64,000 nt of DNA from JBQTGK01 sp052400665. Its GTDB lineage: Bacteria > Bacteroidota > Bacteroidia > Bacteroidales > Marinifilaceae. Within the stretch, counting starts at the first letter, position 1, and every line of letters begins with the position of its first letter. Of the stretch, positions 27,622 to 36,340 are shown piece after piece. The stretch lies in the NCBI GenBank assembly GCA_052400665.1, contig JBQTGK010000009.1. The stretch is one strand, 5' to 3'. The notes beneath the pieces are model-generated. The model made no database searches. It saw only the letters and a list, made by a program, of their open reading frames with translations, and had not been told where the DNA came from. Made by a program: the position numbers and the translations under genes.

Positions 27622-28947
27622 TTATTCTTTATAGGCAAAAGAATATGACTCATCATGTTGTGAAATATCCAGACCTTTCTTTTCGGAGTATTCGGATACT
27701 CGTAATGGAACAATCTGATTTGTTATCCAGTACAAAAGGTAAGAACCACCAAAAGTGAAAATTCCTACGATTAGCAGTGCAAGAATGTGCATTAAGAAAG
27801 TGTGAAATTCTCCATGAATTAATCCAACATTGTGAGCAAAAACAGCTGTTAGAATCATTCCGGTAATACCTCCCATTCCGTGTGCTGGAAATACATCTAG
27901 CGTGTCGTCTAGTGAAGTTTTTCCTTGCAATGTAATCGCATAATTGCTAATAATAGAGGCAATTACGCCAATGGTAATAGATGCTCCAACATCTACAAAT
28001 CCTGCTGCAGGAGTAATGGCTACTAAACCAACAACAAGACCAATTGCGGCTCCCAATCCCGATGGTTTATTTCCTCGTGCTCCATCTAAAAATACCCAGG
28101 TTAGCATAGCTGCAGCCGAAGCAGTATTGGTATTTAAAAGAGCTAATACTGCAGTTGATGAGGCTTCCAAAGCAGAACCTGCATTGAAACCAAACCATCC
28201 AAACCAAAGCATACCGGCTCCTAGTAAAACGAATGGAATATTAGATCGTTTTTCGTTGTATTTAGAGTTGGTTCTTTTTCCTAAGAACATTGCTCCTGCA
28301 AGAGCAGCAAAACCTGCCGACATGTGAACAACTGTTCCTCCGGCAAAATCTAGCACTCCCATATTGCGAAGAAAACCATTTGGGTGCCAGGTCCAATGAG
28401 CAAGCGGGGCATAAATAAATATTGTAAATAAGCTGATAAATATGATGTATGCGCGAAACCTCACCCTTCCTGCAAATGATCCGGTAATTAGTGCAGGAGT
28501 AATAATTGCAAATTTTAATTGAAAAAGAGCAAACAGGGCAAAAGGAATTGTTGGCGACATTTCGGGATGTGTAAATCCGCCCACGTTTTTAAACATTAAA
28601 AAAGTTAAGGGATTCCCTAATAATCCATATCCTTCGCTACCTATACTTTCACCAAAAGCAATGCTAAATCCGCATATTACCCAGATGATACTTACAATTC
28701 CCATTGAAACAAAACTTTGTAGAATTGTAGAGATAATATTTCTGGGATCTACCATTCCTCCATAGAAAAAGGCTAGGCCGGGAGTCATTAGTAATACCAA
28801 AGCAGTAGAAGTTAGCATCCATGCCACATCTCCAGCTACAATATTTGGATCAGTTGATCCGAATTCTACGCCGGGTGCAAAAATCCCAACGATCGACACC
28901 ACTACTAAAAATAGCAGGGCATATAACCACTTTTTACTGTTTTTCAT
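27622..28947 (-). CDS. amtB: Ammonium transporter (AmtB/Mep/Rh family)
   Basis: The 441-residue protein has a leading hydrophobic helix and eleven membrane helices typical of AmtB. Family blocks include WMLTSTALVLLMTPGLAFFYGGMV, GFSIAFGESI, the 'DFAGGTVVHMSAGFAALAG' block with the first pore histidine, and VFPAHGMGGITGM with the second. It carries ammonium or ammonia across the inner membrane. Most amtB genes pair with a PII gene (glnK); none is adjacent here. It converges with glnA, separated by a shared terminator. The next 330 bases upstream hold a TAAATTTG -7 box (minus strand, 29009-29016). Confidence 0.93.
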   Translation of the reverse strand: MKNSKKWLYALLFLVVVSIVGIFAPGVEFGSTDPNIVAGDVAWMLTSTALVLLMTPGLAFFYGGMVDPRNIISTILQSFVSMGIVSIIWVICGFSIAFGESIGSEGYGLLGNPLTFLMFKNVGGFTHPEMSPTIPFALFALFQLKFAIITPALITGSFAGRVRFRAYIIFISLFTIFIYAPLAHWTWHPNGFLRNMGVLDFAGGTVVHMSAGFAALAGAMFLGKRTNSKYNEKRSNIPFVLLGAGMLWFGWFGFNAGSALEASSTAVLALLNTNTASAAAMLTWVFLDGARGNKPSGLGAAIGLVVGLVAITPAAGFVDVGASITIGVIASIISNYAITLQGKTSLDDTLDVFPAHGMGGITGMILTAVFAHNVGLIHGEFHTFLMHILALLIVGIFTFGGSYLLYWITNQIVPLRVSEYSEKKGLDISQHDESYSFAYKE

Positions 28948-29245
28948 CTTTGTAAAGATTAATAAGGTAAAATAATCTGTTAGGTGTGATTATTATTATG
29001 TGGTCCGTCAAATTTACGCTTCGGGGTCAAAAATAAAGTAAAATATTCAATATAACAACAAGTATGTAGGGGGTGTAATTACAAAAACATCAATAAAAAC
29101 CATTTTAACCCCTATTATTAGCATGGTGTGTAATTCTGTTTTATTTTTAAAAATCAGTATGGTGAGTTTTTAGAAAGGATATAATATTGAAGAATGCAAG
29201 TATGAACCGATGTGCAGAAATCAATTAGATGGTTTAAGGGGTTAT
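28948..29245. other. Intergenic region upstream of amtB
   Basis: This ~300-base AT-rich gap lies between the amtB start and the DUF4783 terminator. It contains a candidate -7 box for amtB (complement of 29009-29016, TAAATTTG), without a clear -33 partner. I see no open gene, structured RNA or strong repeat in it. Confidence 0.5.
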
Positions 29246-29276
29246 AAAAAAAGCTTCATGTAAATGAAGCTTTTTT
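29246..29276 (-). terminator. Intrinsic terminator of the DUF4783 gene
   Basis: AAAAAAGCTTCAT pairs with ATGAAGCTTTTTT around a 4-base loop, giving a stem and T tract on the minus strand directly after the stop codon. Confidence 0.9.
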
Positions 29277-29277
29277 A

Positions 29278-29676
29278 TTAGTCTTTTTCTATATTTAGTT
29301 GATGTATTATAAACTTTCCATTTTGTTCTTTAAGAAGAAAGCTTACCCTAAATTTACCTTTTTTGGTTTGTAAATCGCCGGTTACATATCTTGCTCCGGT
29401 TTTACCGCCTGTATGTTTCCTGATGAAATTGACAGGTGGAAAATCATTAAAAAATTTTGACATAATTTGTTTAGCCTGAGATTTACTGTAGCTTGATTCT
29501 TTATCCTGAATGCTTAAAGCAACTCTATCGCCAAAAAAATTAGATAAGCTAATGCTATTTCCTTGTTTAAAAGCAAGAATTAAATCTCCTGGTAAATCAT
29601 TTCTATTTTGGGATATAGTATTTGAACAATTGCCCAATATAAGAATACCTATAAATATGTATTTTATAATTCTCAT
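29278..29676 (-). CDS. DUF4783 (NTF2-like fold) secreted protein
   Basis: The 132-residue protein has a signal sequence with a possible lipobox (LILGNCS, Cys17) and an NTF2/lumazine-binding-like domain. The block LPGDLILAFKQGNSISLSNFFGDRVALSI and the end GKFIIHQLNIEKD match the Bacteroidota DUF4783 family. It probably sits in the envelope with unknown function. It is a single-gene unit with its own terminator. Confidence 0.75.
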   Translation of the reverse strand: MRIIKYIFIGILILGNCSNTISQNRNDLPGDLILAFKQGNSISLSNFFGDRVALSIQDKESSYSKSQAKQIMSKFFNDFPPVNFIRKHTGGKTGARYVTGDLQTKKGKFRVSFLLKEQNGKFIIHQLNIEKD

Positions 29677-29900
29677 CTGAATAGTTTTAATCTAATATCA
29701 TTTACCTTTATGCAAATTCTGTGCGAAAAGTATATCGCAAGATAAAAAAATCTCATTAATGAAGATGACTGATTGGTAATAAATCATTAATGGTTTTAAA
29801 TATTATATTGATTATGTGCTGTTTATGGTGTTTGGTTGAGTTTTGTTTCTAGGTGTAATATAGAGTTAAAAAACTGATAAAACAGATTAAAAATTTAAAA

Positions 29901-30374
29901 ATGAAAATAACTCTTCTTGTAATTGGTAAAACGGATAAGGATTTTGTGATAAAAGGAATCGAAGAATATAGAAAGAGGTTGGTGCATTATCTTCCTTTTG
30001 AATTGGTCATAATTCCTGATTTAAAGAATACTAAAAATCTGTCAGAAAGTCAGCAAAAGCAAAAAGAAGGTGAATTAATTCTGGATAAAGTAAAAACGTC
30101 GGACACCTTAATTTTGTTAGATGAAAATGGAAAAGAATTTTCATCGGTGGGCTTTTCGAAATTTATTGAACAGAAAATGATTGCTGGAGTTAAGAATTTG
30201 ATTTTTGTTATTGGAGGACCTTACGGTTTTTCTCAGGATGTGTATAATAAAGCCCAAGGGAAAGTGTCCTTATCTAAAATGACCTTTTCGCATCAGATGA
30301 TTCGAATGATTTTTGTGGAGCAACTTTACAGGGCAATGACAATAATTAAGGGAGAACCTTACCATCATGTTTGA
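29901..30374 (+). CDS. rlmH: 23S rRNA (pseudouridine1915-N3)-methyltransferase
   Basis: The 157-residue SPOUT methyltransferase has the RlmH features: the N-terminal MKITLLVIGKT strand, LDENGKEFSS, the SAM-binding trefoil-knot motif FVIGGPYGFSQDV, and LSLSKMTFSHQMIRMIFVEQLYRA followed by the invariant C-terminal PYHHV. RlmH methylates pseudouridine 1915 in helix 69 of assembled 70S ribosomes. The length equals that of known RlmH. It precedes the histidine kinase by 46 bases; whether they are co-transcribed is unknown. Confidence 0.95.
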   Translation: MKITLLVIGKTDKDFVIKGIEEYRKRLVHYLPFELVIIPDLKNTKNLSESQQKQKEGELILDKVKTSDTLILLDENGKEFSSVGFSKFIEQKMIAGVKNLIFVIGGPYGFSQDVYNKAQGKVSLSKMTFSHQMIRMIFVEQLYRAMTIIKGEPYHHV

Positions 30375-30420
30375 TGATTTAATTGAATTATGCTAATTTG
30401 GGAGAGGTTTAGCACGAATT

Positions 30421-33400
30421 TTGTTAAATGAAACAAGAATCTTAAAATTTTCTCTCTTGAAAAAAGAACTTCTCAAATATGTTTTGGGACTGTTATTGTT
30501 AGTTTTTCTGGTACTGGCAATATCGTCTGATTATTTTTTTAGTCGTAACAATAGTCTCATTCATTCTGCTGATCGTATTCAGGAGGTTTTTCAAAAAAAA
30601 GAATTGCTCCTGTCAAAGGATATAGCTGAGCTTCGTTCCGCTATTAAGAATGGAAACTTAGGCTTAAATCGGTACAAAGATTTTTCTGAATTCGAGCACG
30701 ACTTGAAGGATGATGGTTTTGTTCTTTTGGGATTTAAAGAGGATAGTATTATATTTTGGAGTGATAATTCCTTTATCCTGCCAAAGGATTGTTCGTTGAA
30801 GAAAATGGAAGCTTCGGTTGCAAAATTTCCAAACGGCTGGTACTATATTGAAAAACAAAAGCAGGATTCTATTGATTTTTATGGCTTACTTCTACTAAAA
30901 AAGATATATCCATATCAAAATAAATTTTTACGTAATTACTTCGATAAAGAATTTAAAATTCCTGCAGAGTACACTATTTCATTAGATAATGAAAGTGGAG
31001 TGCCAATAAATAATAAGAATGGCGATTATCTTTTTTCTATTAACGAAAGTGATTTAAGTTTTGTTACGCAGAAAGAAGAAGACGGAACAGGTGTGTTATA
31101 TGGTATTTTTACTATTCTCGCACTTATTTTTTGTACTATTATAATTACCAATATACGAAACAAAAAAATTGGAGTTGTCTTGCTTATTGTGTATGCTCTA
31201 GGATTATTTTTTGTCAGGTATTTTATGTTGTTATGGAATGTTCCAGGGGTATTATCCGATCTTGAAATTTTTTCTCCATTATTATTTGCCAGTTCATTCT
31301 TTTTTCCATCGCTGGGAGATTTTGTGATAAATGCAGTATTTCTTTTTGCTCTAGTTTATGCTTATTCGGTTTATGCAATAAAAAATGAATTAAGTAAAAA
31401 CATTACAAAAGTTTGGTTTTACATATATATTATTTGTCATTTAATTGTTTTTTGGATTCTTTACTATTGGATTGGTGAATTAATTGCCAGTTTGGTGATT
31501 GATTCTAGCTTTAGTTTGCAGATGTTTGTTTTTCAGGATAAGGGAATGTATATTTTTACAGGTTTCTTTATTTTATTGCTGCTTCTGTATTCTCTTGGTT
31601 ATTTAGCATATACAACAGCTGTGTTGGCAAAATATAGTTGTGCGCGTAATAGGTATTTCACCGTCGTTTTTGTTGTTGCAGTATTTGCTTTAGCTCTTAT
31701 TTATTTTTGCGATTCTGTTGATAAGGATATAAGCTATTATCTGTTTCCTTTAGCATTGTTCCTGTTTACTGGTTTTGTTGCTTATTGGGAAGATAAGAGA
31801 GCCAGATATTCATCACTCATAATTTTATTGCTGCTGGTAGCCGTTGCTATTACTCATCGTATTAATGTTTTATCAGAGAAAAAAGAGGTGCAGAATAGAA
31901 TGGTTGCTGCCATGAACCTCTCAACAGAGTACGATCCAACTTCTGAGAATCTTTTGATTGATATGCAGAAAAAACTGGATGAGGATAAAATGCTAGCAAA
32001 TCTTTGCGATAGGCCATTTCGAAATGAAATGAAAATAATGGATCATATCCAGTCAAAATACTTTACCGGATATTGGGAGCAATATCATTTACAAATAACC
32101 ATTTGTAATGATAGTGATGACCTAAATATTGAGCCCGATAATGAAATAAGAAATTGTTTTGAATTTTTTCATGAGATGATTTTAGAGGCCGGAGAAGCTA
32201 TTCCCAATACTGATTTTTACTATCTGAATGAATTTAACGGAATGGTATCCTATTTAGGAGTTATCGAAACAAAATCGAAACGGAACGATTTGGTTAAAAT
32301 TTATATTCGTTTAGACTCAAAAGTGGGCAATGAGGGATTGGGTTATCCCGATTTATTATTGGACGAAAAAGTTGCTCTTCGTCCTCGGGGAAACGACTAT
32401 TCTTACGGAAAATACCGAAAGGGAAAGCTAATTGCATCTTCGGGAGACTACTCCTATTACATGAGTAATAAAGTGTTTGGAAAGTCGGATAAAAATGTAT
32501 TTAGAATTGAATTAGATGGATATGATCATTTGGTATACAAATTTGGCAGCAATGCAGTTGTTGTAAGTAGCAAAATTGTAGGTTGGTATAATCGAGTAAT
32601 TACAGTTCCATATATTTTTGTGATGCTCTATATTTTTGGATTTCTAATTTGGTTCTTAGAAAAGTGTCCCTGGAAATTTAAATTTAATATGAGTTTTAAG
32701 TATCGAATACAATATTCGATACTTGGTTTGTTAATGCTATTTTTTATTTTGCTTGGAGGAGGAACAGTTTACTATACGATTGAGAGAAGTGAACAGTTAA
32801 ATAATAGACAACTACGTGAGAAACTGCAGTTGGTAAAAAGAGAGGTTATTGCAAATCTGAATAAGGATAATAATGTTGATTTCTTAACAGACCAATTGCG
32901 CCGTTTGTCTGAATTAATATATGCAGACATACACATCTACGATCTTTCAGGGAAACTGGTGTCATCGTCGCGACCCGAGATCTTTGAAAAAGGATTGCAG
33001 CATACAAGAATGAATTTTGCAGCCTATTATCAATTATTCTTTCAGGAGAAAACCAGTTTTATACATCGCGAAGAAATAGGATCCATGTCCTATTTATCGG
33101 CTTACGAAGCAATTTTTGATGAAAACAACGAGTTGGTAGCTTTTATAAATTTGCCATATTTCCTCAAAAGTCAGGAGCTGGAGAAGGAGATGTTTAATCT
33201 TGTTTTGGCAGGAGTAAATCTTCACGTATTCATGATTTTGTTGGCAATTTTTCTTTCTGTATTTATTTCCAATAAGATTACTAATCCGCTTAGATTAATT
33301 CAAAATCGCTTAAAAGCAACACGCTTTGGATCTTATGGCGAAAAAATTGAGTATTCTAAAGATGATGAAATTGGAAGTTTGGTTAAGGAATACAATCAGA

Positions 33401-34122
33401 TGTTGCTGGAGCTGGAGGAGAGTGCCGAACGATTATCTAAATCGGAAAGAGAGTCGGCCTGGAGAGAAATGGCTCGCCAAATTGCTCATGAAATTAAGAA
33501 TCCGCTTACTCCAATGAAGTTGAGTATTCAGTTTTTACAGAGGAGATTCGATGAGAAATCAGAAAATAGAGAAGAGCATCTTAAACAAGTTAGTAAAACT
33601 TTAATTGAGCAGATTAATGCTTTGTCGTCTATTGCAACAGCTTTTTCTAATTTTGCAAAAATGCCTAAAGCTAAAAGCGAGAGTTTAAATTTGGTTGATA
33701 TTATTTATCATGTAATATCATTATTTAAAAATGATAAATTTGATTTAAAGTTGGTGTTGAATGATATCGAAAATGCAAATGTTTTTGTCGATAGAGAGCA
33801 ATTTGTTAGAGTGTTTGTAAACCTGATAAATAACGCAATACAATCTATTCCCGAAGATAGACCAGGCCAAATTGTTTTGGAGCTCGAAGAGCAAGATAAT
33901 TTTTATCAGGCATCGGTAATCGATAATGGTTTAGGAATTGATGATTTAGTAAAAGAAAAATTATTTTATCCTAACTTTACAACTAAATCGGGAGGAATGG
34001 GGCTTGGTTTAGCAATTGTTAAAAATATTGTAGAAAATGCAAATGGAAAAATCTGGGTTGATTCTGAAGAGAATGTAGGCTCCTGTTTTTTCGTTAAAAT
34101 TCCAAAATATAAAGAGCTATGA
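30421..34122 (+). CDS. Large NtrY-like membrane sensor histidine kinase
   Basis: The 1233-residue kinase starts with a transmembrane helix (about 20-37) and a ~180-residue extracytoplasmic region. A cluster of about seven helices (about 220-490) follows, then a second extracytoplasmic region, two more helices (about 730-750 and 765-790), a sensor loop and a HAMP domain (about 950-1000). The catalytic part has HisKA with H1023 in QIAHEIKNPLTPMKLS (the NtrY-type H-box), the N-box INNAIQSI, and the G-boxes DNGLGID and GGMGLGLAIV. The gene starts with TTG at 30421 after GGGAGAGG, since no ATG lies near the N-terminus. No response regulator is directly adjacent in the same direction. The stop overlaps the next gene (ATGA), so they are coupled. 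Confidence 0.85.
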   Translation: MLNETRILKFSLLKKELLKYVLGLLLLVFLVLAISSDYFFSRNNSLIHSADRIQEVFQKKELLLSKDIAELRSAIKNGNLGLNRYKDFSEFEHDLKDDGFVLLGFKEDSIIFWSDNSFILPKDCSLKKMEASVAKFPNGWYYIEKQKQDSIDFYGLLLLKKIYPYQNKFLRNYFDKEFKIPAEYTISLDNESGVPINNKNGDYLFSINESDLSFVTQKEEDGTGVLYGIFTILALIFCTIIITNIRNKKIGVVLLIVYALGLFFVRYFMLLWNVPGVLSDLEIFSPLLFASSFFFPSLGDFVINAVFLFALVYAYSVYAIKNELSKNITKVWFYIYIICHLIVFWILYYWIGELIASLVIDSSFSLQMFVFQDKGMYIFTGFFILLLLLYSLGYLAYTTAVLAKYSCARNRYFTVVFVVAVFALALIYFCDSVDKDISYYLFPLALFLFTGFVAYWEDKRARYSSLIILLLLVAVAITHRINVLSEKKEVQNRMVAAMNLSTEYDPTSENLLIDMQKKLDEDKMLANLCDRPFRNEMKIMDHIQSKYFTGYWEQYHLQITICNDSDDLNIEPDNEIRNCFEFFHEMILEAGEAIPNTDFYYLNEFNGMVSYLGVIETKSKRNDLVKIYIRLDSKVGNEGLGYPDLLLDEKVALRPRGNDYSYGKYRKGKLIASSGDYSYYMSNKVFGKSDKNVFRIELDGYDHLVYKFGSNAVVVSSKIVGWYNRVITVPYIFVMLYIFGFLIWFLEKCPWKFKFNMSFKYRIQYSILGLLMLFFILLGGGTVYYTIERSEQLNNRQLREKLQLVKREVIANLNKDNNVDFLTDQLRRLSELIYADIHIYDLSGKLVSSSRPEIFEKGLQHTRMNFAAYYQLFFQEKTSFIHREEIGSMSYLSAYEAIFDENNELVAFINLPYFLKSQELEKEMFNLVLAGVNLHVFMILLAIFLSVFISNKITNPLRLIQNRLKATRFGSYGEKIEYSKDDEIGSLVKEYNQMLLELEESAERLSKSERESAWREMARQIAHEIKNPLTPMKLSIQFLQRRFDEKSENREEHLKQVSKTLIEQINALSSIATAFSNFAKMPKAKSESLNLVDIIYHVISLFKNDKFDLKLVLNDIENANVFVDREQFVRVFVNLINNAIQSIPEDRPGQIVLELEEQDNFYQASVIDNGLGIDDLVKEKLFYPNFTTKSGGMGLGLAIVKNIVENANGKIWVDSEENVGSCFFVKIPKYKEL

Positions 34123-34895
34123 AGATAAAGATCTTAATGGATAATACCGCTAAGGAAGGATTTGATTCGGTACATGGATTTTCGTCTATTATTGAGGCGG
34201 GGAAAAAAATACTGTTCGATTTAGGACCCAATGACCTGTTTCTAAAGAATGCTGAGAAGCTGGGTGAAGATCTTAATGATATTGATACAATTGTGTTAAG
34301 CCACGGGCACTGGGATCATGGCGATGGATTGGCTTATCTTTCGGATAAGAAATTGATTTTGCATCCAAGTAGTTTTATCGAAAGATTTAGAAAAAGGAAT
34401 AATACCCATGTTGGCCTTGCTATGTCGAAGGAAGAATTGCAGGCAAAATATGAAATAATAGAATCTAGTGAACCATATTGGCTTTCTGATCAGATGGTTT
34501 TTTTGGGTGAGATACCTCGTGAAAATGATTTCGAATCGAAGGAAAGTCCTTTTCTTTTGCCCGATGGATCGTCGGATTTTGTACCTGACGATTCGGCCAT
34601 AGCCATTAAATTGAGTAAAGGATTGGTTGTGATTAGTGGTTGCGCACATGCGGGAATTTGTAATACAGTATCCTATGCACGCAAAGTATGTGGGGAAGAT
34701 AAAGTATATGCAGTTTTAGGTGGTTTCCATTTGAAAGAAATAGATGAGCTAACAAAGAAAACCATTCAATTTTTAAAAAATGAAAAGGTAGAATTAGTGG
34801 GGCCAACTCATTGCACGAGTTTTAAGGTTCGCGACGAATTTAAAAAACACTTAAAAGTGATAAATCTAGATGCCGGAGCCGTAATGGATTTGTAG
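34119..34895 (+). CDS. Metallo-beta-lactamase-fold hydrolase
   Basis: The 258-residue protein has the HxHxDH zinc motif as SHGHWDHGDGL (H62, H64, D66, H67). Further ligands are in SGCAHAGICNT and GGFHL, and the final histidine is in GPTHCTSF. This pattern matches MBL proteins related to the archaeal beta-RFAP synthase-like group (often annotated as a pterin-phosphate synthase homologue). Its true substrate is unknown. The ATG overlaps the histidine kinase stop by 4 bases, suggesting it acts in the same process as the kinase. It converges with the regulator gene at 34896 with no gap. Confidence 0.78.
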   Translation: MKIKILMDNTAKEGFDSVHGFSSIIEAGKKILFDLGPNDLFLKNAEKLGEDLNDIDTIVLSHGHWDHGDGLAYLSDKKLILHPSSFIERFRKRNNTHVGLAMSKEELQAKYEIIESSEPYWLSDQMVFLGEIPRENDFESKESPFLLPDGSSDFVPDDSAIAIKLSKGLVVISGCAHAGICNTVSYARKVCGEDKVYAVLGGFHLKEIDELTKKTIQFLKNEKVELVGPTHCTSFKVRDEFKKHLKVINLDAGAVMDL

Positions 34896-35489
34896 TTAAT
34901 TTACTTCGTCCATAGAAATGAGATTGTGTAAAATGGCATACACCGTTAATCCGGAAACAGATTTAATACCAAGTTTATGGGTAATGTTTTTTCGATGCGT
35001 TACAACTGTGTGTATACTAATAAAAAGTTGATCGGCCATTTCTTTATTTGTTAAGCCTAAAGCTATATGCTTTAGAATGTTTTTTTCGCGGGCACTTAAA
35101 GGGTCGTTCGATTTTTCAGTAGGGATGTCTTTATTTATTTTATTGATAAGCTCTTGTATTCTGTCCAAAATATAAGTTTGGGAGTCGGAATATAGTAAAT
35201 AGGCATCCGCTTTGTATTTTGTTTTTATTTCCTGATTGTCCGAAATGAGCACCAAACTCATACTTTTCCCATTCTCGAAAACTTGTTTCAAGTTACTGGA
35301 ATTGGAATCCATCATATTTGGATTTACAATTAAAATATTCGGCTTAATACGATTAAGCGTATCAATAAGTATGTCTTTATTACAAATGGTTTGTACAACC
35401 TCGGCATTTTCTAGTTTTTGTAAAATAGAATACAAGCCTTTTCTAATCAGACAGAGATTTTCAGCTATAAGTATAGTTGTTTTTGGCAT
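34896..35489 (-). CDS. NarL/LuxR-type regulator with a degenerate receiver domain
   Basis: The 197-residue protein has a receiver-like N-terminal domain (1-110) and a LuxR helix-turn-helix (about 133-180, LSAREKNILKHIALGLTNKE...ISIHTVVTHRKNI). The receiver lacks phosphorylation residues. The phospho-Asp position holds N56 (ILIVNPNMM), the switch Lys is Tyr100 (AYLLYSDS), and the acidic pair is reduced to E10-N11. It is therefore probably not phosphorylated and may sense by other means or act constitutively. It is 12 bases downstream of the hemerythrin-like gene, in the same direction, so the two likely form an operon. Confidence 0.8.
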   Translation of the reverse strand: MPKTTILIAENLCLIRKGLYSILQKLENAEVVQTICNKDILIDTLNRIKPNILIVNPNMMDSNSSNLKQVFENGKSMSLVLISDNQEIKTKYKADAYLLYSDSQTYILDRIQELINKINKDIPTEKSNDPLSAREKNILKHIALGLTNKEMADQLFISIHTVVTHRKNITHKLGIKSVSGLTVYAILHNLISMDEVN

Positions 35490-35501
35490 AGAATCAGGAG
35501 T

Positions 35502-36230
35502 TTAAAAAAGGTTTTTAATAGATTTCTCCATTAATATAATCTTAGGTGTTAAAACCTTGTCTTCTATGCGCGAGTGGTAGTTTAAATCTTCTTCCAGCCT
35601 GAATAAATCCTGAATAATGGAATGATATAGGGTTGTATTTTCTGGCGGCCTAAGGTATTTAATCATTATGGTTCGTAAGTCCATTAATTTTTCTTCTACA
35701 TCATCATGACCTTCTTCGTATTCTTCTATTGAGAAGGATTCGAATATTTCTTGATTTTTTTCTGAGAAATCTTGATTGTTAATAATCTCATTTACTGTTA
35801 GGGCATAAGGAAAAACAGTATCTTCCTCGTGCATGATGTGCGCCGTAAGTTCGTTTTTATAATCTTCAAAAAAGTTTTTAATTAAATCAATAAACTTTTT
35901 ATTTTCAGACTCTTCTGAGGCTAATCTCATTATTTTCCGCTCTATTTCGCGCAAAGTAGTATTTAAATAACTAGCATGAGTCATTCTTAGGTAAGCCACA
36001 ATGTTTTTAACCGAAATACTCTGAAGTTCTTCTTTAGGAAAATAATCCTGATCGTGATATGCGTTTACCAGCTGTAGAAAAAAATTCAGGTCAACATCAT
36101 TTTCTTCACAAACATCTGCTACGGTTTTTTCTCCAAAGCCTAAATTAATTCCAAATCGATGAATAACAGGAATTAACAGGTAATTCATTTGAATTACGTC
36201 GGCTAATTTCATATTTTGGCTTAAGCGCAT
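35502..36230 (-). CDS. Hemerythrin-domain protein of the RIC/ScdA/YtfE type
   Basis: The 242-residue protein has an N-terminal ScdA-like domain (about 1-60; HRFGINLGFGEKTVADVCEEN) with a cysteine at 40. A hemerythrin HHE four-helix domain follows (about 80-235). The iron-ligand residues are visible: MTHASYLN, AHIMHEEDTVFPYA, EEGHDDVEE and YHSRIEDKVLTPKI. RIC proteins repair iron-sulfur clusters damaged by oxygen or nitric oxide. The following gene is a NarL-type regulator in the same operon. A promoter is at 36279-36310. Confidence 0.85.
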   Translation of the reverse strand: MRLSQNMKLADVIQMNYLLIPVIHRFGINLGFGEKTVADVCEENDVDLNFFLQLVNAYHDQDYFPKEELQSISVKNIVAYLRMTHASYLNTTLREIERKIMRLASEESENKKFIDLIKNFFEDYKNELTAHIMHEEDTVFPYALTVNEIINNQDFSEKNQEIFESFSIEEYEEGHDDVEEKLMDLRTIMIKYLRPPENTTLYHSIIQDLFRLEEDLNYHSRIEDKVLTPKIILMEKSIKNLF

Positions 36231-36278
36231 ATCTTTAATATTTTTAATCAGTCTAAATTAACTAATTTTTGCGAACTA

Positions 36279-36310
36279 CAAATGTAGATTTTAAGCTGCT
36301 TGTATGCAAT
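36279..36310 (-). promoter_or_regulatory. Promoter of the hemerythrin-regulator operon
   Basis: On the minus strand ATTG is followed by 20 bases and then TACATTTG, matching the Bacteroidota -33/-7 arrangement. The -7 box ends about 48 bases upstream of the hemerythrin start codon at 36230. Confidence 0.6.
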
Positions 36311-36340
36311 CCCCATTATTAGGTATAATGCGAGTGTTAA

